A stretch of DNA of 64,000 bases from JANLYQ01 sp031365725 (GTDB taxonomy: Bacteria; Actinomycetota; Actinomycetes; JACCUZ01), in NCBI GenBank assembly GCA_031365725.1, contig JANLYQ010000014.1, positions 62,001 to 126,000 of the forward strand. The letters are read 5' to 3'. Each line of letters begins with the position of its first letter. Position 1 is the first letter of the stretch. Below, piece by piece: positions 42,003-49,857 of the stretch. A program made the translations under genes and the position numbers. The notes beneath the pieces are model-generated. The model searched no databases, was not told where the DNA came from, and saw only the letters and a list, made by a program, of their open reading frames with translations.

Positions 42003-42770
42003 TCATCGTCCCGTCGCTGGCGGCCGGAGCCTGAGGTTCTGCATGCCGCCGTCGACAGCGAGGTCGGCGCCGGTGGTCGATCCTGAGGACGGGCTGGCGA
42101 GGTAGGCCACGGCCGTCGCGACCTCGGCGGGACTGACGAGGCGACCGTGGGGCTGCCGAGCGTTGAGGGCGGCCCGCTCCGCCGCCGGGTCATCGGCCCG
42201 GGACAGCAGCCGGTCGATCCAGGGCGTGTCTGCCGTCCCCGGGTTCACGCAGTTGACCCGGATGCCCTCCCGCAAGTGGTCGGCGGCCATGGCGCGGGTC
42301 AGTGCAAGCACGGCTCCCTTGCTCGCGCTGTAGAGCGCCCGCTGGGGAAGGCCGGCAGTGGCGGCGATCGAGCAGATGTTCACGATGGCAGCCGACGGTG
42401 ATCGGCGCAGGTGCGGCAGGGCTGCTCGGCTGACCCGGACGAGACCGAGGACGTTGACGTCGATGACCCGGTGCCACTCGGCATCGTCATTGTCCTCGAC
42501 CCCGCCCTGCGCACCCACGCCGGCGTTGTTGACCAGGACGTCGATCCGCCCCCAGGTCGAGACGACCTGCTCGATCGCTGCGCGGACCGATGTGTCGTCG
42601 CGGATGTCGGTGGTCACTCCCAGGGCGCCGCCAGGAGTGGCGGAGCAGTCGAGGTCGAGGGCGGCCGCTCTCGCTCCCCGACGCTGCAACTCGGCGACGA
42701 CAGCCGCACCGATGCCCGAGGCGCCACCGGTGACGACTGCCACCAGACCGTCGTACTCGCCGATGGTCAT
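42003..42770 (-). CDS. SDR-family dehydrogenase (possibly for a deoxy-sugar acid)
   Basis: A 255-residue classical SDR with VAVVTGGASGIGAAVVAEL, VLVNNAGVG, NICSIAATAG and the YSASKG active-site motif, ending TTGADLAVDGGMQNL. The start overlaps the stop of the FAH-type gene (ATGA), so they are coupled. An SDR with a FAH-family hydrolase is the final pair of the non-phosphorylating L-fucose/L-rhamnose route (2-keto-3-deoxy acid dehydrogenase and 2,4-diketo acid hydrolase), which is the best guess for both. Confidence 0.85.
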   Translation of the reverse strand: MTIGEYDGLVAVVTGGASGIGAAVVAELQRRGARAAALDLDCSATPGGALGVTTDIRDDTSVRAAIEQVVSTWGRIDVLVNNAGVGAQGGVEDNDDAEWHRVIDVNVLGLVRVSRAALPHLRRSPSAAIVNICSIAATAGLPQRALYSASKGAVLALTRAMAADHLREGIRVNCVNPGTADTPWIDRLLSRADDPAAERAALNARQPHGRLVSPAEVATAVAYLASPSSGSTTGADLAVDGGMQNLRLRPPATGR

Positions 42771-43633
42771 GACGTCTCCTTGGCGAACGGGATCATGGTC
42801 TGACGCTGCCTCCCGAGCCCGGCCACTTCGACCTCGACGACGTCGCCGGGCCCAAGGTAGGGGAATCGGCCGGACAGGGCGACGCCCTGGGGGGTGCCGG
42901 TGAGGATGAGGTCACCGGGCTCGAGGGCCATGTACTGGCTGAGGTGGTGCACGACGGTGGCCACGTCGAAGATCTGGTCGGCGCTGCTGGAGTCCTGCCG
43001 GATCTCACCGTTGACCCAGCTGCGCAGCGCCAGGTCCTGGTGCGACACCTCGTCCGGGGTGACGAGCCACGGGCCCAGCGGGCTGAAGCCGGGAGCCACC
43101 TTTCCCTTGCTCCACTGACCGCCGGAGACCTCGAGCTGAAAGCTGCGCTCGGACAGGTCGTTGGCGGTCGCGAAGCCCGCGACGTGCGCGAGGCTCTCGG
43201 CCGGGGACTCGAGATAGCTGGCTCGTCGGCCGATGACCACCGCCAGCTCCACCTCCCAGTCGGTCTTGGTGGACCCACGGGGGATCATCGCGTCGTCGTA
43301 CGGACCGACGACCGTGTTGGGTGCCTTGAGGAACATCACCGGTACGTCGGGTGGTTGCGCTCCCGCCTCCGCGGCATGGGCTGCGTAGTTCATGCCGATG
43401 CAGACGACCGCGCTCGGCCGAGCAATGGGCGCACCGACGCGCATCCCGTCGCTGCCGGGCAGCTCGGCCAGGTCGCCCGCCTGCAACGCCGCCGCCACGC
43501 GTGCCAGGCCATCGCTGGCGAAGAATGCGCCGTTGATGTCGTGGGTCAGCGGTCGCAGGTCGAACGTGCCACCGTCGTGGACAACGACCGGCACCTCGGC
43601 ACCCACGGCCCCTCGTCGAGCAAGTCTCACCAT
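42767..43633 (-). CDS. Fumarylacetoacetate hydrolase family protein
   Basis: A 288-residue FAH-fold hydrolase. GMNYAAHAAEAG near 80, KTDWEVELAVVIG with the metal Glu residues near 123 and GDLILTGTPQGVALSG near 240 are typical. It cleaves C-C bonds of acylpyruvates or diketo acids with a divalent metal. Coupled to the downstream SDR, it may hydrolyse a 2,4-diketo-3-deoxy sugar acid; this substrate is inference. Confidence 0.88.
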   Translation of the reverse strand: MVRLARRGAVGAEVPVVVHDGGTFDLRPLTHDINGAFFASDGLARVAAALQAGDLAELPGSDGMRVGAPIARPSAVVCIGMNYAAHAAEAGAQPPDVPVMFLKAPNTVVGPYDDAMIPRGSTKTDWEVELAVVIGRRASYLESPAESLAHVAGFATANDLSERSFQLEVSGGQWSKGKVAPGFSPLGPWLVTPDEVSHQDLALRSWVNGEIRQDSSSADQIFDVATVVHHLSQYMALEPGDLILTGTPQGVALSGRFPYLGPGDVVEVEVAGLGRQRQTMIPFAKETS

Positions 43634-43802
43634 GCGCTCCTCTGTTGCCGACCTACTGGTGAACTGTTTCTGTCCGTGCTGGCAACTCAGCTCCTTGTCT
43701 CGCTACCGTCTTCGGTGCCCAGATCATCGCCGTGCTGACCTGTGGACCGCAGATCATGTCCATCTCGTCCCGGGGAACAGGATCTTGACCCGGGGAGTTA
43801 GA

Positions 43803-43818
43803 ATACCTGTAGGGGTAT
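43803..43818. promoter_or_regulatory. CsoR/CstR-type operator palindrome
   Basis: ATACCTGTAGGGGTAT has ATACC and GGTAT arms 6 bp apart and matches the style of CsoR/CstR sites (ATACCC..GGGTAT). A TAGAAT -10-like element lies at 43799-43804, so a bound repressor would cover the start of transcription. No csoR gene is within the window. Confidence 0.6.
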
Positions 43819-43848
43819 AGCGTCTACCGTGCACCGAGGATGTGACTC

Positions 43849-44030
43849 ATGGCTGCAGTTGCTCTGATCGCTGGTACTTCCGAGACCGCCGTGCTCGTCA
43901 ACGACACCGTGCTCGTCAACGACATCGTGCTCGTCGACTTCTGGGCTGCTTGGTGATGGCGTTCCGCGCAGGCATCCTGGTCTTCGCCGAGACGTCCGCA
44001 CCGGCAGACGAGCGGATGATCCGGTCATGA
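43849..44030 (+). pseudogene. Thioredoxin remnant with internal deletion of the CGPC active site
   Basis: ATG 43849, with GAGGA 8 nt upstream, encodes 35 residues beginning MAAVALIAGTSETA and ending IVLVDFWAAW, then TGA (43954-43956). In thioredoxins FWAAW is followed by CGPC. Here the next readable sequence is MAFRAGILVFAE, which in full proteins lies some 50 residues later, after the cis-proline. So the active site and the middle of the fold have been deleted. The N-terminal part is also enlarged by an 18-bp tandem duplication (43891-43926) giving VLVNDTVLVNDI. The end overlaps the DUF302 start (ATGA), so the operon structure survived. Confidence 0.8.
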
Positions 44031-44416
44031 GCTACGGAACCGCAGTCGTCCTGGACCGGCCGTTCGCCGACACCGTCGCCGACGTGCGTCAGGCACTGTC
44101 CGACCAAGGGTTCGGTGTGCTCACCGAGATCGATGTGCAAGCCACGATGAAGGCGAAGATCGACGTGGACATCGACCCGTACCTCATCTTGGGCGCCTGC
44201 AACCCCTCGCTTGCCCACCGGGCGCTGCAGGCCGAGCCCTCGATCGGACTCCTGTTGCCCTGCAACGTCATCATCCGCCAGGTCGACCAGGGCACTGTCG
44301 TGGAGGCCGTCGACCCGATGACGCTGGCGACAGTGACCGGGAACCCGGCCCTGCAACCCGTCGTCGACGAGGCCGCCAGCAGGCTGCGCGCGGCGCTTGA
44401 CTCGCTCACCACCTGA
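44027..44416 (+). CDS. DUF302 protein
   Basis: A 129-residue protein with the DUF302 pattern: DTVADVRQALSDQGFGVLTE, YLILGACNPSLAHRAL and LLLPCNVIIRQ, including the conserved Cys in GACNP and PCNV. It overlaps the thioredoxin remnant by four bases. DUF302 proteins occur with thioredoxins and CsoR/CstR-type repressors, which points to thiol, copper or reactive-sulfur chemistry; the exact activity is unknown. Confidence 0.88.
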   Translation: MSYGTAVVLDRPFADTVADVRQALSDQGFGVLTEIDVQATMKAKIDVDIDPYLILGACNPSLAHRALQAEPSIGLLLPCNVIIRQVDQGTVVEAVDPMTLATVTGNPALQPVVDEAASRLRAALDSLTT

Positions 44417-44505
44417 CTGACGCATTCACGTACCGAACCTGAGGAGTCTGTGGACCGGCATGAAGGTGTCAGTACGTTCCTCGACCGGCCCGGCGTAGGT
44501 CTTCC

Positions 44506-45006
44506 GTGCCTGCGACGCACGGCCCGGGGCTCGCGCCGTCGGACGGCGAACGTCATACTGCGTGGCTCCTCGTCCTCGGACAGTTCTCCCTGCTCGCGTT
44601 GATCGTGCTGGCTCCCCGCTCGCACATGTGGACCGTTCCGGTCGCCGTCGATCGTGTGACTCGGGTAGCTGCCGGGATGGGGATCGTCGTGATGCTGATC
44701 GCCGGGGCCACCCTCGGGCGCGGGCTGACTGCGGCGCCCCTGCCCAACTCCCACGCCGAGCTGCGCACCCGGGGTCTCTATCGCCTGGTGCGGCACCCGA
44801 TCTACAGCGGGCTGCTGCTGCTCTCGCTGGCCCTCACGCTGACCTCAGGCAGCCTGTGGATCTTGTCGGCGGATGCGGCTCTGGTGGTGTTGATCAACGT
44901 CAAGGCCCGTTGGGAGGAAGGACATCTTGAGCGACGCTTCACGGACTACGCCGCGTACGCCGCCCGCACCCCGCGCTTCCTGCCCAGGTTGGTCCACCAC
45001 CACTGA
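44506..45006 (+). CDS. ICMT/PEMT-type membrane methyltransferase family protein
   Basis: A 166-residue protein with four membrane helices and the phospholipid/isoprenylcysteine methyltransferase motif: RTRGLYRLVRHPIYSGLLLL near 88 and KARWEEGHLERRFTDYAAYA near the end. The family methylates membrane lipids or thiols. It follows DUF302 after 89 bp and probably belongs to the same module. The start is GTG at 44506, as a stop lies just upstream in frame. Confidence 0.82.
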   Translation: MPATHGPGLAPSDGERHTAWLLVLGQFSLLALIVLAPRSHMWTVPVAVDRVTRVAAGMGIVVMLIAGATLGRGLTAAPLPNSHAELRTRGLYRLVRHPIYSGLLLLSLALTLTSGSLWILSADAALVVLINVKARWEEGHLERRFTDYAAYAARTPRFLPRLVHHH

Positions 45007-45141
45007 CACTGACGCGGATGTGGCGGGGTTCCGGCCGCCCCTCCTTCAGAGCGTGTACGGGCCCTTCGCCTCTGATCATCCGGCCGGACGCTGGTGATGA
45101 TGGCCGTGGAAGGACGACGGTGACCACCACGGTGCACGCTG

Positions 45142-45819
45142 ATGTCTGAGGCACAGCCCCCCAGTGGCGAGCTGCCCACGTGGCGCTCGGTGCTGGCTGT
45201 CGTCGCGCACCCGGATGACGAGTCGTTCGGCCTCGGAGCGGTCCTCTCCGTCTTTGCAGCCTCAGGTGCGACGGTGACCGTGCTGTGCTTCACCCACGGG
45301 GAGGCATCAACCCTGCACGGCGTCGACGGGGACCTCACCGCCGTTCGCGCCGGCGAGCTTGACGCAGCAGCCCGGGCGCTGGGCGTCAGCAGTGTGCAGC
45401 TCCTCGGCTATCCCGACGGCGGTCTAGCGGACGTAGATCTCGGCGAGCTCTCCGCTCACGTTGTGGAGCTCGCCGGTCGGATAGACGTCGACGGGCTGGT
45501 TGCCTTCGACCTCAATGGCGTCACCGGTCACCCGGACCACGCTCGTGCGACGGCGGCGGCCTTGTGCGCCGCGGGACACCTCGGGGTGCGCCTGCTCGCC
45601 TGGACCCTGCCCCATGACACGGCTGAACAGCTCTCCCGGGAGCACGGAGCGTCCTTTGCGGGGCAGCAGCCAACCTGTCTGGACGTCGTCATCACGGTCG
45701 ATCGGACCCGGCAGGTCGACGCGATCGCCGAGCACCGCAGCCAAGCCGTGCCGGGCAGCGTGCTGTGGCGGCGACTCGAGCTGCTCGGCGACCGCGAACA
45801 TCTGCGTTGGCTGCGGTGA
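45142..45819 (+). CDS. PIG-L family deacetylase
   Basis: A 225-residue LmbE-like protein. The zinc site AHPDDE is at 22-27 and the third ligand is in TGHPDH near 130. GEASTLHGVDG lies between. PIG-L enzymes remove acetyl groups from N-acetylglucosaminyl compounds; actinobacterial relatives include MshB and Mca of mycothiol metabolism, but this sequence is shorter and not clearly either. The ATG at 45142 has a poor ribosome site. Confidence 0.88.
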   Translation: MSEAQPPSGELPTWRSVLAVVAHPDDESFGLGAVLSVFAASGATVTVLCFTHGEASTLHGVDGDLTAVRAGELDAAARALGVSSVQLLGYPDGGLADVDLGELSAHVVELAGRIDVDGLVAFDLNGVTGHPDHARATAAALCAAGHLGVRLLAWTLPHDTAEQLSREHGASFAGQQPTCLDVVITVDRTRQVDAIAEHRSQAVPGSVLWRRLELLGDREHLRWLR

Positions 45820-45879
45820 GCACTGCTCCGTGACTGTCAACGCGTGGCGGGCGGGCTGGCGATGCGGCACTAGAGAGTG

Positions 45880-46760
45880 TCGTGCGCTCCCGCGTGATGG
45901 CCTCGTCCGCCTGACCGCAGGGCCGAGAGGACGATCGATGCCACCGCGCCCCCGACCGCATAACGGCGATGACGACGAGGTGGCCGGTGATGCCGTCCCC
46001 ACCGAAGTAGACGATGCGTCGGATCGTGTCCGTCCCCGCGCCGTTGGGCAGGGCGTAGGACAAGGAGCGCCAGAAGGCGGGCAGCAACGAAGGTTGATAG
46101 GCCCCGCCTGCGCTGGGGTTACCGATGACAACAAACAACAAGACGGTGAGCCCGATGCCGAGCACGCCGGCGAGCACCTGCAACGCCATCGTGACGGCAG
46201 CCGCGCTGAAGACGAGCATCGCACCCAGCCCCCACAGCCGAGGAGGGACGCGACCAGGTAGCCGCCGAGGACCCAGCCGATGACGAGGTAGAAGCCCGTC
46301 AGGCCGCGCGCGTCGCCGGCTTGGAGCGGGACGAGGTCGCGCGAGGTGACCGTGCGCTGCTGCGTTGCTTCGGCTCGGCCGATGACCTGCTCCAGCGCCG
46401 TCACGACTGACACGCCGCCGCCGCCGGCGACCAGCAAGGTGTCCTTGGTGCCCACGGTGCTGACGATCAAGGCCGAGCTCAGCTCACCTGACCTGATCTG
46501 CCGGCGGGCCGTGCTCTCGTCCGCGACCACGGAGGCGTCGAGCGGCTCCCCGGCGATCCCGTTGAGCCGCCCTACTGTCGTGCTTGCCACGCCGCTGGGC
46601 GCGACTACCCCGATGCTGATGCGGTGCGGCTTGGGGGCGTGGAAGGCGCCGACGTACGACAGGATGAAGGCGAGTTACAGCACCAGTACGCCGAGGACGA
46701 GCAGCACCGTCAGCGGCGACACGGCTTCACACACCTCACTCGCAAACGTACCGCGATCAG
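45880..46760 (-). pseudogene. YhgE/SNG1-like membrane protein, degenerate
   Basis: Reading leftward, SPLTVLLVLGVLVL is cut by an in-frame TAA (46675-46677). LAFILSYVGAFHAPKPHRIS continues, then STTVGRLNGIAGEPLDASVV, SSALIVSTVGTKDTLLVAGG and LTGFYLVIGWVLGGYLVASL. A frameshift near 46220 moves the frame to MLVFSAAAVTMALQVLAGVL, FVVIGNPSAGGAYQPSLLPA and YALPNGAGTDTIRRIVYFGG, after which similarity ends. Together it is one DUF3533/ABC-2-like permease with an N-terminal helix, an outer domain and C-terminal helices. It has at least two disabling changes. Confidence 0.8.
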
Positions 46761-46924
46761 CTGCGGAGCTGGCGGGCGCCGCGGCCGAGACGGTGAGTGG
46801 TGCCCACGGGCTCCTCCAGCTGCGATGGCAAGGGCGACAGGTCCCCCGTAGCCCGACATGTCGGAGCATCCGTGCGTCACGGTAGCGATGCTCCCAGCAG
46901 GCGACCGGGGGACCCCCGCTGTTG

Positions 46925-48061
46925 CTAGGCCCTGGCCTCCAGGATGAGGTTGAACGGCGTCTCGGTGGCGCGGCGTACCTGACTGAAGCCGGCTTCGTTC
47001 AGCACGCCCGCGAGCCGGCGCTGACCGGCTTGCGCCCCGAGCCCGAGGCCGACCTCCTGGGCCAGGGAACCCGGCGTGCAGATCACCGTGGACAGGCCGT
47101 AGTAGGCGCGGCCCACGGGGTTGAGGTTGTCCTCGAGCCCGTCTCCGGCGGCCGGCTCGACCAGCAACAGCGTTCCCCCTGGCGCCAGAGCCTGCCGCGC
47201 GCGACGCGCCGCCCCAACCGGGTCCCCCATGTCGTGCAGGGCGTCGAACATGCACACCAGGTCGTAGCCCTGACCCGGCAGGTCGTGAGCCGAGGCGATC
47301 TCGAAGGTCGTTCGCTGGCTCACGCCGGCCTCGGCTGCCGCCTTGCGGGCTCCGACGATCGACAGGTTGTGGGTGTCGATGCCGACGAACGTCGAGCGCG
47401 GGAACGCCTTCGCCATGATGATCGTGGAGGCGCCGAGACCGCAGCCGATATCGGCGACCCGAGCACCCTCCTGCAGGCGCTCGACCACCCCGTCCAGGGC
47501 AGGCAGCCATGCCTGGACCAGCTGGGCGGCATAGCCGGGCCGGAAGAACCGGAGGACTCCGGAGAACAGCCGGTCGTCGTGCTCGCGCCAGGCGATGCCC
47601 TTTCCGCTGCGGAATGCGTCCACGAATGCGTCGTGGTCGGCGTAGCACGACGCAATCGTCTCGAACGCCCCTCCCAGAAAGACCGGGCTGTCTTCGTCGG
47701 CCACCACCATTGCCTGTTCCGGGGGCAGCTCGTAGGTGTCCTCCGCCGCGTCGTAGAGCACGTAGCCGCCGGCGGCCTGGTTGCCCAACCACTCGCGGAC
47801 GTAGCGCTCAGCGGTCCCGGTGCGGTGCGCCAGCGTGCCGGCCGTGATCGGGCCGGCGCCGGCCATCGCCTTGTAGAGACCGAGGCGGTCACCGAGGTGC
47901 AGCAGCAGTCCGGAGATGGCTGCGCCCATGTCGGTGACAGCCTGTCCGACGAAGGCGCCGAGCTTGGCCTCGTCGACGGCCGGCGTCTCGATGGTGGGGG
48001 TGTCGATGGTGGGGGTGTCGATGGTAGGGATGTCCGTGGTGCGGGTGTTCGTGGTGCTCAT
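46925..48061 (-). CDS. SAM-dependent methyltransferase with winged-helix N-terminus
   Basis: A 378-residue class I methyltransferase. After a 30-residue Thr/Pro-rich tail, a winged-helix dimerisation domain (LGDRLGLYKAMAGAGPITAG) and the SAM-binding motif RVADIGCGLGASTIIMAKAF near 175 follow, then DALHDMGDP. The family includes small-molecule O-methyltransferases. The tail is encoded by 15-bp repeats (47988-48047). It is divergent from an HxlR gene, whose product likely controls it. Confidence 0.85.
   Translation of the reverse strand: MSTTNTRTTDIPTIDTPTIDTPTIETPAVDEAKLGAFVGQAVTDMGAAISGLLLHLGDRLGLYKAMAGAGPITAGTLAHRTGTAERYVREWLGNQAAGGYVLYDAAEDTYELPPEQAMVVADEDSPVFLGGAFETIASCYADHDAFVDAFRSGKGIAWREHDDRLFSGVLRFFRPGYAAQLVQAWLPALDGVVERLQEGARVADIGCGLGASTIIMAKAFPRSTFVGIDTHNLSIVGARKAAAEAGVSQRTTFEIASAHDLPGQGYDLVCMFDALHDMGDPVGAARRARQALAPGGTLLLVEPAAGDGLEDNLNPVGRAYYGLSTVICTPGSLAQEVGLGLGAQAGQRRLAGVLNEAGFSQVRRATETPFNLILEARA
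47988..48047. repeat. 15-bp tandem repeat inside the methyltransferase gene
   Basis: TCGATGGTGGGGGTG occurs at 47988 and 48003; a variant TCGATGGTAGGGATG occurs at 48018 and a weaker one at 48033. On the coding strand it gives repeating TIDTP/TIETP units in the N-terminal tail, in frame. Confidence 0.9.
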
Positions 48062-48162
48062 GGCGGTTCTCCGCTCGTCGGTGCCGGTCCTTGCTGGACC
48101 TGGGGTGCACGTCGCTAGGACCGAGAGTGCGCGGCGCGAGGCCGTGGCAACGAGTGGTGATC

Positions 48163-48195
48163 TCGTACTACCGCGGTCCAGATTTCGTACTACCG
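48163..48195. promoter_or_regulatory. Direct repeat, likely HxlR operator
   Basis: TCGTACTACCG occurs at 48163-48173 and 48185-48195, 22 bp apart (two helical turns), in the 164-bp gap between the divergent methyltransferase and hxlR genes. The placement suits binding by the HxlR dimer to both promoters. Confidence 0.55.
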
Positions 48196-48225
48196 GTACC
48201 GTGCCATCGGGCGGAAGATGGGCAC

Positions 48226-48936
48226 ATGGTCAACCGCAGGGACTACTGCCCGATCGCCGCCGGAGTGGACGTTCTCGGCGACCGCTGGACACCGTTGGTG
48301 ATCCGCGAGCTGATGGTGGGTGCGCGTGGGTTCAACGAGATCCATCGGGGCATCCCGCGGGTGAGCCGGACGCTGCTCGCGCAGCGGCTTCGCGAGCTCG
48401 AGCGACGGGAGCTCATCGAGCACGAGGCGGCCGACCGAGGACGATCCGGGGTCTACGCCCTGACTGCGGCGGGGGAAGCGCTGACGCCGATCGTCTGGTC
48501 GCTGGGGGCGTGGGCAGCCGAGTGGATGTTCGGCGACCCGACCGAGGACGATTGCGACGGCTTGACCCTGATCTGGCGCACGCATCAGGTGGCGGTCCCG
48601 ACGAAGCTGCCCGAGGCGCGCACGGTCGTACACGTCGTCCTTACCGGAGCGGGCGGCGCTCAAGGGTGGCTCGACATCAAGAGACCGGGCATCACGGTCT
48701 GCAAGGACGATCAGGGCCTTGCCGTCGACCTTGCGGTCGAGGCCGACACCGCGGCGATGCACCGCTGGCTCGTCGGCCTGGTCTCGTTCCGCGAGCTTCT
48801 CGCCGATGGCAGCGCCAGCGTCCAGGGACCACCCCGTCTTGCCCGGGCCTTCCCGACGTGGTTCGACACCACGTTGTTCTCCCACAGCCTGCAGCGCGCG
48901 GAGCAGCGCCAGCTGCGTGCGGCCACGAGCGCCTGA
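48226..48936 (+). CDS. HxlR-family transcriptional regulator
   Basis: A 236-residue protein. The HxlR winged helix occupies 1-105: MVNRRDYCPIAAGVDVLGDR, W-TPLVIRELMVGARGF, RVSRTLLAQRLRELERRELI. Cys8 is the redox-reactive position in several family members. The C-terminal 120 residues are an extra alpha/beta domain resembling SCP2-like sterol carrier folds, which some HxlR proteins have and which may bind a ligand. The start is the ATG at 48226; upstream frame extension lacks support. Confidence 0.85.
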   Translation: MVNRRDYCPIAAGVDVLGDRWTPLVIRELMVGARGFNEIHRGIPRVSRTLLAQRLRELERRELIEHEAADRGRSGVYALTAAGEALTPIVWSLGAWAAEWMFGDPTEDDCDGLTLIWRTHQVAVPTKLPEARTVVHVVLTGAGGAQGWLDIKRPGITVCKDDQGLAVDLAVEADTAAMHRWLVGLVSFRELLADGSASVQGPPRLARAFPTWFDTTLFSHSLQRAEQRQLRAATSA

Positions 48937-48996
48937 GGCCGCAGCGGGCGCGCAGCCCGGTCGACGCCGCCCACGGGTGTGGGGGTGCCGATCCAC

Positions 48997-49452
48997 TCAT
49001 CCTCTGACGAGGGCGTCCTTGATGTCGGCGACGCTGGGAAAGGTCACGTTGAGAGCCACGATCCGCCGCCAGGCGATCCTCCCGTTCGGATCGACGACGA
49101 AGACCGAGCGACGCAACCCGAGCGGACCCAGGACGCCGAAGTCGCGAGCAACTGCTCGGTCCTCGTCGGAAAGCAGCGGCATGGTCAGGCGCCGACCCTC
49201 GGCGAAGTCACGGTGCGAGTCGACGGTCTGCGGCGCGATGCCCCACACGACGGCGTCGAACCGGTGGATGTCGGCCAGGTTGTCGGAGTACTGACAGAGC
49301 TGCTTGGTGCACACCAGTCGTTCGTCGCCGGGGTAGAACGCGAGCACGACCGGCCGCCCGCGCTGCGAGGACAGGGTGAAGTCGGCCGACTCGCTCTGGT
49401 ACCAGCCGCGCAAGGTGAAATCGGGGGCCGGGGCACCGACAAGGAGAGCCAT
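48997..49452 (-). CDS. Peroxiredoxin (AhpC/TSA, Bcp-like)
   Basis: A 151-residue peroxiredoxin. The peroxidatic Cys48 lies in PGDERLVCTKQLCQYSD with a second Cys53 five residues later, the arrangement of atypical two-Cys Bcp enzymes. APAPDFTLRG opens the fold. It reduces peroxides with thioredoxin or mycoredoxin as partner. The usual PxxxTxxC motif reads PGDERLVC, with the conserved Thr replaced by Leu or Arg, so activity could be altered. The start is the ATG at 49452. Confidence 0.82.
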   Translation of the reverse strand: MALLVGAPAPDFTLRGWYQSESADFTLSSQRGRPVVLAFYPGDERLVCTKQLCQYSDNLADIHRFDAVVWGIAPQTVDSHRDFAEGRRLTMPLLSDEDRAVARDFGVLGPLGLRRSVFVVDPNGRIAWRRIVALNVTFPSVADIKDALVRG

Positions 49453-49857
49453 GATCGGTTCTTCGGCAGGTTGAGCCCAGATCTGAGCACAGTGCACCGG
49501 CTGCCTCGGAGGATCGGCGCAGGATCGCAGGTCGGAGGTGCCTGACCGACCCGGTGCACGACACCCGCGGTGACCGGCCGCTAGTATCAGGCGGGAAGTC
49601 ACCCTGGGCAGGCCGCCGGTCAAGGGAGCAAAGCACGATCTGCGCGGTCTTCGGCCCGGATACCAGCGTGGCCGACGTTCCGCCGTCGCTGAGCTGTCCG
49701 GCCTGAGGCGTCGATGGTGCTGGTCCCCGTCTCTCGGGTTCCGTGCTCCAGCGGGCCCCCGAGGCGACTCCGCTCGTGGTCGTCGGCTGACTGCCGGCCG
49801 CCATGCAGCGAGGTAGTGCGCCCGTCATCGTGACGGGGTTTGCCGAAGGAGGAGTTC
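49453..49857. other. 405-bp gap without a recognised gene
   Basis: I see no convincing coding frame or known RNA here. A TAGTAT -10-like element lies at about 49583-49588, and a good Shine-Dalgarno (AAGGAGG, 49846-49852) ends the stretch before the helicase gene. The long leader this implies is unexplained. Confidence 0.4.
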
